A stretch of 15,474 nt of DNA, taken from NCBI GenBank assembly GCA_016840305.1, contig JAEOSP010000046.1, positions 1 through 15,474 on the forward strand, in the 5' to 3' direction. The stretch's first letter is position 1, and each line of letters opens with the position of its first letter. Source of the stretch: Candidatus Hodarchaeota archaeon (GTDB lineage Archaea > Asgardarchaeota > Heimdallarchaeia > Hodarchaeales > Hodarchaeaceae). Shown one piece after another: positions 7,354-14,506 of the stretch. Made by a program: the position numbers and the translations under genes. Below the pieces are notes generated by a model. That model searched no databases and was not told the DNA's origin. It saw nothing but the letters and a program-made list of their open reading frames with translations.

Positions 7354-9816
7354 TTAACGTCTTTTCTTAAAGAATAGTGGTAAAGCAATCAAGCTACCGA
7401 TAGCAAAAATAACTTCAAAACCAGGAGTTAACTCTAAGGTCGTCTCTGTGGTTGTAGTATCCTGTGGGGGAACAGTTGTTGTTGTTGTTGGTTCATCGCT
7501 TAGCCAATCTTCTCTGCTTACATCAACATTCATTTGAACGCTAACCATTGCAGAGTCGAATGTACCGTCAACAAACCAAAAGTAGCTTTCATAACTGTCT
7601 ACATCAACACTCTGTGTAACTATTTCCATGTTACCAGTATCATTGTCAACCATTGTCATGGTTACTTCTACCCAATTCTCTGCACCAGCATGGGTACCAT
7701 TTACCATCCAATCCATACCAACATCAAAATACTCAATGTCTAAAGAATCACCTGGATCTTGGGCAGCCATTTCTTCAAGTAAGCTTATGAAATCAGGACT
7801 TGTGATTACATCAGCTACTTGCATAACATATCCTTCCAGGAAAACAATAGGTCCACCTACTTGTTCCCAGTCAGGGGTACGTGCTGGTAAAGGTAGTAGT
7901 GATTGAGGATTAACCATAGCCATCACTGAAGACTGGGGGGGTTCAACGTAAGGATCTTCTGCTGCAAAACCTACATTCATACTTGGTTCGGAGTCACCAT
8001 TGTCTCCGAACATCATCATGTAAGGACTGGTCATGGGTTTGTAGGAAGTGAAACCATTAAGTTGCATGGGAGGAACGATTTCCAGAATAGCAATGTAATT
8101 GACACCTGTTTGGAATGTATCATTAGCAACGATTTGAACAACATTGTAAGTCTCATCCCATTCGTTGGTAACCTCAACATAATCAACATCACCATTGTAT
8201 ACTTCATATGGTTGAAGATTTACGAGATTGTCTTCCATTGAAAGATTATCATCCCAAATCATATCCCAATCGGTTTCATTGAATATTAGTGCGTTAACTA
8301 TTCCAGGCATGTGATCCTCAATAATGGTTGTGTTTTCATCTTGAGCCTGTAGGGGTTGCCACATCCATTCCCAATACCATTCGTCGTTGTATTCGTCGTA
8401 TACATACTCATCCCATCCATGACCATCGTATCTTTCATAGAACATACTATCATTATGATATACTACAGCATCGAATAGGTTCAGAGCAAAATTAGTCGAA
8501 TCACCATCCATGTCGTTAATGGACTTATAATACGCTTCGATTGGTAATGGTGTTTGTGAACCTCCACCACCAAAGAGAGATCCTAAGCGATCTGCCATAA
8601 ATCCTTCTAAATCCAATAAAAAGGCATCAATATGGTAATATAGCCCATCCATGGCATCAACTGAATAATTCAGTAGTACTTCACCATCAAGCTCGTTAAT
8701 TGAAGCAGAAATTTCATCTATCATACTCTGTACAAGACTTTCTTCAGTTTCATTCTCCAAATCAAGAGTTGCTGAAAAGTCCATATTCATAATGTACTCT
8801 CCTGCGTCTCCAACACTGATTGGAAGATCAGCTTGATCGGAACCCACTAAATTAAACATTACCGAAAATTCTTCATCGGCATCAAGTGATGAACTTTGAT
8901 CAAGATCGGCAAAAAGATCAGCTTCAAAATGATCTAACCATCCAGTAGTGTTCCAATGGGCACTTACTGAGACATTACCGAAAATCATTGTTGTGTTGAA
9001 GAATTCAGCATCAAGTTTTAACGCAAAACCTTCTCCGTCCAAATTTGTGCTCAATTTTAATGTATGATTATCATCTGGATCCTCTGCAGGTGGGAACATC
9101 GTATTCAAATCTACAGCTGTCCAGTAATCATTTGCTGCTGTAATATTCTCTACATAGAAAATTGAAGGGCTTACGAATGGTATACCCTCATAACCGTACG
9201 ACTTAACAAGGTTGCCTAGATCCTCGAAGTATGAGAAGCTTGTCGTGGATTGTATTACAGGAAGAGGAGGAATGCCTGAACCTCCAGGTATTGATACCAC
9301 GTTAGGTAATAGATCAATGGGAAAACCACCTAGATCAGCTTCTGCTGGAATTAGTACTTCAATATCGATGTCATCTTTTAATGTGAGGACGGCTTGCCAA
9401 TCCAATAGTCGATTATTTGGGTCTGTCACTGAATACTGGTCGTTAACTATCTTCACAAAGAGCTCAGATCCTTCAAAAGTACCATTAATCATAAATTCTG
9501 GTACAGGACCTGTTTCATCACTCCCAAACATGAATGCTCCTACATTGAAAAATTCATCAAGAGGGCTTTTCATGCTTGTGAGATTATATCTTAGGTTTGT
9601 ATTTGTAAGACCATTTGGGGGACTACTTTGAGGAGAGCCAGATTCCCAAACATTTGTAAGTGAAAGATCATAAGAAAGATCAACACTTCCATTCAAGTTG
9701 TCGAGAGGACCAGGCTCTGTTTCTGATTCTGGTTCTTCAGCAACTGATGTTGGAAGACTCCCAAGCAGAAGTAAACCAATGGTTACTACTCCTAAGAGAA
9801 ATAATTTTTTATTCAT
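7354..9816 (-). CDS. Secreted, C-terminally anchored surface protein (PGF-like tail)
   Basis: 820 residues. The N-terminus is a signal peptide (MNKK, then a leucine/glycine-rich core, likely cut near SVA-EE at about residue 26). The mature chain is strongly acidic, has no cysteine that I can find, and carries about 17 N-x-S/T sequons, so it is probably N-glycosylated. An aromatic-acidic patch (DEWYWEWMWQ) lies mid-protein. The end is a threonine-rich linker (from about 777), then TPGFE (PGF 798-800), one hydrophobic helix and KKRR. That is the layout of archaeal PGF-CTERM-type sorting signals, which archaeosortases process. The function of the main body is not recognised; an S-layer-associated or substrate-binding role is possible. 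The ATG is supported by GGTG 8 nt upstream. The gene looks slightly richer in GC than its neighbours. Confidence 0.8.
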   Translation of the reverse strand: MNKKLFLLGVVTIGLLLLGSLPTSVAEEPESETEPGPLDNLNGSVDLSYDLSLTNVWESGSPQSSPPNGLTNTNLRYNLTSMKSPLDEFFNVGAFMFGSDETGPVPEFMINGTFEGSELFVKIVNDQYSVTDPNNRLLDWQAVLTLKDDIDIEVLIPAEADLGGFPIDLLPNVVSIPGGSGIPPLPVIQSTTSFSYFEDLGNLVKSYGYEGIPFVSPSIFYVENITAANDYWTAVDLNTMFPPAEDPDDNHTLKLSTNLDGEGFALKLDAEFFNTTMIFGNVSVSAHWNTTGWLDHFEADLFADLDQSSSLDADEEFSVMFNLVGSDQADLPISVGDAGEYIMNMDFSATLDLENETEESLVQSMIDEISASINELDGEVLLNYSVDAMDGLYYHIDAFLLDLEGFMADRLGSLFGGGGSQTPLPIEAYYKSINDMDGDSTNFALNLFDAVVYHNDSMFYERYDGHGWDEYVYDEYNDEWYWEWMWQPLQAQDENTTIIEDHMPGIVNALIFNETDWDMIWDDNLSMEDNLVNLQPYEVYNGDVDYVEVTNEWDETYNVVQIVANDTFQTGVNYIAILEIVPPMQLNGFTSYKPMTSPYMMMFGDNGDSEPSMNVGFAAEDPYVEPPQSSVMAMVNPQSLLPLPARTPDWEQVGGPIVFLEGYVMQVADVITSPDFISLLEEMAAQDPGDSLDIEYFDVGMDWMVNGTHAGAENWVEVTMTMVDNDTGNMEIVTQSVDVDSYESYFWFVDGTFDSAMVSVQMNVDVSREDWLSDEPTTTTTVPPQDTTTTETTLELTPGFEVIFAIGSLIALPLFFKKRR

Positions 9817-9850
9817 GTATTAAACACCTTATAAGGAATACACACCTCTC

Positions 9851-9862
9851 CATTTAAATAAA
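9851..9862 (-). promoter_or_regulatory. Candidate TATA box for the surface protein gene
   Basis: The minus strand reads TTTATTTAAATG about 35-46 nt before the ATG at 9816, giving an expected leader of about 14 nt that would still hold the GGTG ribosome site. A 10-bp palindrome CCTTATAAGG (9827-9836) covers the expected transcript start and could be an operator. Confidence 0.4.
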
Positions 9863-9998
9863 GATTGCGAATCACTTAACTAAAAGCAATTCAACCAAAT
9901 CAATATGGATGGTGTATACTTGTTTTTTTTATTAACAGAACTTCTTAAAAAAGGAACTGGAATGATATTCCGCCAATTTCAGTTTTTGCTTAAAATAA

Positions 9999-10018
9999 AG
10001 ATGATGAATAAATCATCT
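9999..10018. repeat. Inverted repeat between surface protein and nuclease-helicase genes
   Basis: AGATGAT-GAATAA-ATCATCT has perfect 7-bp arms. It lies in the roughly 290-bp divergent gap (9817-10106), which otherwise holds promoters and no gene I can support. A TATA-like CTTAAAATA precedes it at about 9989-9997. Arms of this length occur by chance in AT-rich DNA. Confidence 0.2.
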
Positions 10019-10106
10019 AATCAATGATAGAATATTCTTGTTACCTGTACTCACTTCAAATTCCTTTTTCATCCTCGATTTTTCTCCTAATAATATAATA
10101 ATTATA

Positions 10107-12533
10107 ATGAAATTCTTGATAATTACCTTGACTATCCGCATAGATCATGAAAAAAAGGAATTATCAATAAGCGTCAGAGATCTCGCGTTTTATGGGTCAC
10201 CCAAGACTGGAGAAACTGCATTTCCCTTTAAAAACGCTGAAGAAGGACGGGAAATTCATCAAACCATTCAAAACGAGAAAAAGAAACAAGATCTCAATTA
10301 TAAAACTGAATTCTATTTAAAATATACCTTTGATCATAATTCCTGGAATATTACTTTGAAGGGTCGAATTGATCTCCTCGCAATTATGCCTGATAGGATA
10401 CAGGTCGAAGAAATTAAATCATTCTATATAAAAAATTTCGATGGATCTTTAGAAGATACCCGTATTTATTCTTACATAAAGCAATTACAATGTTATGCAT
10501 GGATGTTTACTCAGATAGAGAAAATAGAGCTTCCACTAAAACTAGTATTGATTCTGTTCAATAGATATGATAGTTCACAATTTCAACTCTCAATACCCTA
10601 TTTAGAAATGCATGAATTCATTACAGGGAAGTTAGATCTGCTTCTAAAACAAGAGGTAGATAGGTTTAATCGACATCAACGCCAAGTAAGAACGTTGGAA
10701 AACCTTCATTTTCCTTTTTCGTTCCGTAAGTACCAGAAAAAGATAATAGATAAGATTAATCAGGCTTTGAACGAAGAATTGAATTTGATGATTGAAGCAC
10801 CTAGCGGATTAGGAAAAACAGTAGTTTCACTATACCCATTTCTCTCTCGGTCAATACAAGAAAACAAAAAACTTTTCTTTCTTACAGCGAAAGCAACTCA
10901 GAGGCGCATTGTAGAAAAAACATTGAATATTTTTCATAACCAGGGAGTTGACTTCTTAGCAGTTACACTAAAAGCAAAAGAGAAAATGTGTCCAAATCTT
11001 GTTTATTTCTGTAATGAAGAATATTGTATCTATTTGAAAAATTACTTACACAATTACCCTGAGTCCTACCTGAACGATTTTATTGCAAAACGTGGAATTA
11101 TAACCCCAGAAATAATTGAAGAAGTAGCAATTAAGAATCAAGCTTTCTGTCCATTTGAATTAGCCTTAGATCTCTCCTTAGAGTCTAATGTTATTATTGG
11201 TGATTATAACTATGTTTTTCACCCACGAGTGGTTTTACAGCGATTTTTTGGTTCACAGATTCCTTCATCGCAGAAATATTATTTGATAATTGATGAAGCA
11301 CATAATTTGGTTGATCGTAGTCTGGATTATTATTCCCACAGTCTGAGCCAACAAGATGTTTTCGAGTTTAAACAAGAAATTAAATCGCTAAAAAGGAAGT
11401 ATCAGGGAATTCCAGTTCCTGATTTCCTTCCTTCACTATTGGAGCGCATTTTTCGAATCCTTAGAACAAACTATGGTATTTCTCCTTCAACTCATCTCTT
11501 GGAATCAATCGATGTTCCCTCCTTTGAGACGTTATTATTACGATTAGAAGGTCATATTGTCCATTATCTTAGATATTTGTTTGAACATGATCTTCGTTGG
11601 CCTCAAGATCCTGTTTTATGGTTTTATTATCATTTACGTGACTTTACTGAAACAGCTAAACTTGCACAACACTCAGAAGAATTTTCAATAATTTATAATT
11701 CTCATAATCATCAGATCAAGCTACTTTGTAAAGATGCTTCACCATTCCTGAAAGCTAAATTTAGTTTTTTTAAAAGTGTAACTGCAATCTCTGCAACGAT
11801 AACTCCTTTTTTCTTTTATCGTGATTTATTAGGATTTCCTGTGGAAAAAACCGCTCACAAAAGCTATCCTTCACCATTCCCATCTGAAAATCGTATAATT
11901 AGAATTTATCCTGATGTGGATACTCGATATAAACAACGACATGAATCTTACGAAAGCATTGGTCATTTAATTATTAAGACAATTCAACTTAAACCTGGAA
12001 AGTATTTTGCATTTTTTCCATCTTTTAAATACGCATCTGAAGTTCTAAAGTATATCAAACCCGTTCCAGGTCTCACAATTCTTAAACAATTGGGACCGAT
12101 GCATGACGATGAGAGGAAAAAATTTGTAGAAGAGTTAGAGAGTAATTCTTTCGTGTTAGCAATTGCAGTTACGGCCGGTATTTTTGCAGAAGGGTTAGAT
12201 TTTCCAGGAATGTTAAATGGTGTATTCATCATAAGTCCAAGTTTACCATCTGTATCTTTTGAAAGGGAGCTTATTCGGCAATATTATGAGGAACGATATA
12301 GTAATGGTTTTGCGTATGCTTATCAATTTCCAGGATTAACACGCTCATTTCAAGCAGCTGGGCGGCTGATTAGAACAGTTGAGGATAAGGGGATAATCAT
12401 ATTCATTGGACGAAGATACGCGACACCGACATATGGGGGTTTTTTCCCAAATTATTATTTTGATGAATCACCGCAAGAATTAGTATCTTCTAATATCTTA
12501 GTTGATATTGAGAACTTCTGGGAGAAAACGTAG
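10107..12533 (+). CDS. PD-(D/E)XK nuclease - XPD/Rad3-type Fe-S DNA helicase fusion
   Basis: 808 residues from ATG 10107. The N-terminal 200 residues look like a Cas4/RecB-type nuclease: EEGREIH (H51), GRID (D89), EEIKS (E102, K104) and QLQCY (Q126...Y130), so all catalytic positions appear present. The helicase follows: Walker A SGLGKT (233-238), four cysteines for a 4Fe-4S cluster (C295, C302, C307, C348), DEAH (396-399), GIFAEGLDFPG and the motif VI region FQAAGRLIRT. The layout resembles ATP-dependent helicases of Firmicutes and others whose N-terminus begins with ISVRDL, as here (LSISVRDLAF). It would unwind DNA 5' to 3' and may cleave it; a repair role is inferred. The frame extends upstream to a TTG at 10038, but that segment has no motif and the family start fits 10107. 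No Shine-Dalgarno is seen there. Convergent with the next gene, 17 bp apart. Confidence 0.88.
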   Translation: MKFLIITLTIRIDHEKKELSISVRDLAFYGSPKTGETAFPFKNAEEGREIHQTIQNEKKKQDLNYKTEFYLKYTFDHNSWNITLKGRIDLLAIMPDRIQVEEIKSFYIKNFDGSLEDTRIYSYIKQLQCYAWMFTQIEKIELPLKLVLILFNRYDSSQFQLSIPYLEMHEFITGKLDLLLKQEVDRFNRHQRQVRTLENLHFPFSFRKYQKKIIDKINQALNEELNLMIEAPSGLGKTVVSLYPFLSRSIQENKKLFFLTAKATQRRIVEKTLNIFHNQGVDFLAVTLKAKEKMCPNLVYFCNEEYCIYLKNYLHNYPESYLNDFIAKRGIITPEIIEEVAIKNQAFCPFELALDLSLESNVIIGDYNYVFHPRVVLQRFFGSQIPSSQKYYLIIDEAHNLVDRSLDYYSHSLSQQDVFEFKQEIKSLKRKYQGIPVPDFLPSLLERIFRILRTNYGISPSTHLLESIDVPSFETLLLRLEGHIVHYLRYLFEHDLRWPQDPVLWFYYHLRDFTETAKLAQHSEEFSIIYNSHNHQIKLLCKDASPFLKAKFSFFKSVTAISATITPFFFYRDLLGFPVEKTAHKSYPSPFPSENRIIRIYPDVDTRYKQRHESYESIGHLIIKTIQLKPGKYFAFFPSFKYASEVLKYIKPVPGLTILKQLGPMHDDERKKFVEELESNSFVLAIAVTAGIFAEGLDFPGMLNGVFIISPSLPSVSFERELIRQYYEERYSNGFAYAYQFPGLTRSFQAAGRLIRTVEDKGIIIFIGRRYATPTYGGFFPNYYFDESPQELVSSNILVDIENFWEKT

Positions 12534-12550
12534 ACAAAATAACATCCAGA

Positions 12551-13171
12551 TTATCTTTCTATTGATAATTCCTGTTTAAGGATTTTTGCGACAATATTAG
12601 TATCATTTGATCTTTGGAAAGGATCTTTTTGGATAATTTTGAAAATTAGTGGAACTAATTTCAAGGTTCTTTGTGATTGATCGGTGAAAATAAGTGACAC
12701 TAGATCTGCTGTAAGAGCGTAGTCATCAGAACAAATTAAACATGATTCCTCGCTTATTTGATTTTGTAATTCGAATATTTTGCTGAAATATGCTGAAAAT
12801 TCGGTTAATTTCTCATTAAAAATCTCTTTGAACTGTGATGTGATTAATACAGCGAGAATGTTATTTTTTTCTCTGATGAGAACCTTTTTACTGTCCAAAT
12901 CAATTAATCGTAATTGCGAGGTGGAATCAACTACTTCTTGCATCATATTAGCTATCGCAATGAAGCCCATTCCTACTAGCTGATTTTCAATGTTTGAAAT
13001 GGCTCCTAGTTTAAAGTGGTGTGAGAATAAGCAGATTCCATCCTTTTTTCGTATTATGTACAATGATTGAAGATCATTTAACCAAGCTTCAGTACTTTCT
13101 GCATCCCCTCGACCTAGATATTGGTGTAAAGCATTTTTAATAACAGTTATAGGGGATTTCATCTTGGTCAT
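12551..13171 (-). CDS. Longin-like small protein
   Basis: 206 residues, no signal peptide or membrane helix. Residues about 30-135 show the pattern of a longin/roadblock-type fold: strand LYIIRKKDGICLFSHHF, a helix containing GMGFIAIANMMQEVV, strand QLRLIDLDSKKVLIREK, strand NILAVLITS, then a long helix KLTEFSAYFSKIFEL. Such proteins are numerous in Asgard archaea and in eukaryotes act in small-GTPase regulation and vesicle trafficking. The C-terminal 70 residues are mostly helical and not recognised. No GTPase gene is adjacent, so the partner is unknown. The assignment is by eye from strand/helix order. The TATA-like element at 13191-13197 is so close to the ATG that the mRNA is probably leaderless. 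Confidence 0.65.
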   Translation of the reverse strand: MTKMKSPITVIKNALHQYLGRGDAESTEAWLNDLQSLYIIRKKDGICLFSHHFKLGAISNIENQLVGMGFIAIANMMQEVVDSTSQLRLIDLDSKKVLIREKNNILAVLITSQFKEIFNEKLTEFSAYFSKIFELQNQISEESCLICSDDYALTADLVSLIFTDQSQRTLKLVPLIFKIIQKDPFQRSNDTNIVAKILKQELSIER

Positions 13172-13190
13172 TTATCAACTTTACAAGATG

Positions 13191-13197
13191 TTTTAAA
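13191..13197 (-). promoter_or_regulatory. Candidate TATA box, leaderless transcript of longin-like gene
   Basis: The minus strand reads TTTAAAA centred about 23 nt before the ATG at 13171. The expected transcript start falls on or next to the start codon, and no ribosome site is visible. Confidence 0.4.
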
Positions 13198-13238
13198 CTC
13201 CGAAATATTGAAACGTTAAACAGAAGGTCGATAAAGGA

Positions 13239-13246
13239 TTATAATT
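13239..13246 (+). promoter_or_regulatory. Candidate TATA box for the E1-like gene
   Basis: TTATAATT lies about 30-37 nt before the ATG at 13276, predicting a leader of roughly 9 nt. A weak GGAAG sits about 7 nt before the start. Confidence 0.4.
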
Positions 13247-13275
13247 TTCCTCATTCCTAAACTGGAAGCTTAAGT

Positions 13276-14316
13276 ATGTTAAGAGATGATGAAAAGCACA
13301 TTTTCTCACGTCAAATTGTATTACCTCGTTTTGGTGAACAGGGTCAGCTAAAACTACGCCAAAGTAAAATTATGATTGCAGGAATAGGAGGCTTGGGCGC
13401 TTTCTCCAGTCTTTTATTAGCAGAAATGGGAGTAGGATATCTAAGGATTGTAGATCGTGATTTGGTTGAACAAACAAATCTACATAGAAGCCCACTTTAC
13501 ACAGAGGAAGATCTTGATCTTGCTAAGGTGGAAGCCGCTTCACTTCGTTTACAGCGAATAAATACATCTATGGTAATTGATACTATCGCTTCGCATATAA
13601 ATGAAAGGAATATTGAGGAGCTTCTTGATGGTATTGACATTGTTATCGATGGGTTAGATAATTTTGAAACCAGACGAATAATAAACAAGGAATGTGTGAA
13701 ACGTAAGATTCCATTTGTATTTTGCGGAGTAAGTGGTAGAATTGGTAATCTTGCCGTTTTTAATGCAAATAGTGAATCTCCGTGTTTATCGTGCTTGTAT
13801 CATGATGTGGATGATGAGGATCTAGAAAGTTGTGATATAACAGGTATACATCCTGCTTTATTGGCAATAGTAACAGGTCTCCAAGTCCATGAAGCAGTAG
13901 ATCTTCTTCTTCATGGTAATACAACTTTAAATGGGACTTTGTTATTTATTGATTTACAGAATATGAGTTTTAGCAAAATTCCTCTCCAAAAGAGTAAAAC
14001 CTGCCATATTTGTGGAGCAACAGTGGGTAAAACCGTTTTGGAAAAACCCCAGGATTATCGTGCTTTGGAGTTATGTGGGGGTAACACTGTGATGATTGTT
14101 CCAACAAAAAACATACCATTCGACTTCAAACAAGTGTTAAGGAATATTTCTAATGAATATTCAATCTTAAAAAAGGGAAAACTAGCCTTCACATTCCATT
14201 ATTCTGAAGATATCTTAATTACAGTTTTTCAAGGAGGAAATGCACTTATACGTGGAGTAAGCTCTAAAAAATCAGCTTTAGCTCTTTGGGAGGACGTTAA
14301 AGAAAGCAAGTTTTAA
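13276..14316 (+). CDS. E1-like ThiF/MoeB/HesA-family adenylyltransferase
   Basis: Adenylates the C-terminal glycine of a ubiquitin-like or sulfur-carrier protein. 346 residues. Seen: SRQIVLPRFG near the N-terminus, nucleotide loop GIGGLG (36-41), acidic residue D60 with D62, NLHR (R71), K84, DGLDNF (125-130), zinc cysteines C170-x2-C173 and C243-x2-C246, and C186 in SCDITG, at the place of the active-site cysteine of MoeB and ThiF. After about residue 257 comes a roughly 85-residue tail beginning YRALELCGGNTVMIV and ending with GGNALIRGVSSKKSALALW, a small alpha-beta domain that I recall from other archaeal members. Possible roles are molybdopterin, thiamine or tRNA thiolation pathways, or protein modification as by UbaA. 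No carrier-protein gene is visible nearby, so the pathway is open. Confidence 0.88.
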   Translation: MLRDDEKHIFSRQIVLPRFGEQGQLKLRQSKIMIAGIGGLGAFSSLLLAEMGVGYLRIVDRDLVEQTNLHRSPLYTEEDLDLAKVEAASLRLQRINTSMVIDTIASHINERNIEELLDGIDIVIDGLDNFETRRIINKECVKRKIPFVFCGVSGRIGNLAVFNANSESPCLSCLYHDVDDEDLESCDITGIHPALLAIVTGLQVHEAVDLLLHGNTTLNGTLLFIDLQNMSFSKIPLQKSKTCHICGATVGKTVLEKPQDYRALELCGGNTVMIVPTKNIPFDFKQVLRNISNEYSILKKGKLAFTFHYSEDILITVFQGGNALIRGVSSKKSALALWEDVKESKF

Positions 14317-14382
14317 TTGAGTTTCTTCCTGGTTTAAGCATTCATTTTACGAATATTTTGTCTAGTATCTTTTATTTGAGAT

Positions 14383-14409
14383 TATTTAGATATCAGATTA
14401 TCTTAAATA
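14383..14409. repeat. Imperfect hairpin after the E1-like gene
   Basis: TATTTAGATA and TATCTTAAATA form a stem of 10 pairs with one bulged base around a 6-nt loop (14393-14398). It lies in the 190-bp gap between two same-strand genes. It could be a processing or termination element, or chance; no T-run follows directly. Confidence 0.2.
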
Positions 14410-14470
14410 GGTTGATTGGTGTCGGAATATTAAAATAGGAAATTTATCCTTCCTAGTTAAGATATTTATC

Positions 14471-14479
14471 TTTTTAATA
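14471..14479 (+). promoter_or_regulatory. Candidate TATA box for the right-edge gene
   Basis: TTTTTAATA lies 28-36 nt before the ATG at 14507, close to the archaeal TATA distance. A weak GAGTGGG lies about 10 nt before the start. A separate promoter suggests the gene is not in an operon with the E1-like gene. Confidence 0.35.
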
Positions 14480-14506
14480 GTTAAATCAAGAGTGGGCTAT
14501 CTTTTT

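Noticed and set aside
7467..7486. GTT trinucleotide run resembling a microsatellite
   Set aside because: On the coding strand it encodes part of the threonine linker of the surface protein, so it is explained by the protein's design.
9212..9631. 139-codon plus-strand open frame inside the surface protein gene
   Set aside because: It is the shadow of a long gene with clear signal peptide and anchor on the other strand. Its own translation has no domain-like pattern, and it has no ribosome site.
10038..10106. 23-codon upstream extension of the nuclease-helicase from TTG
   Set aside because: It has no Shine-Dalgarno, is low in complexity near its end (IIII), and the family begins near the ISVRDL strand, so ATG 10107 is more likely.
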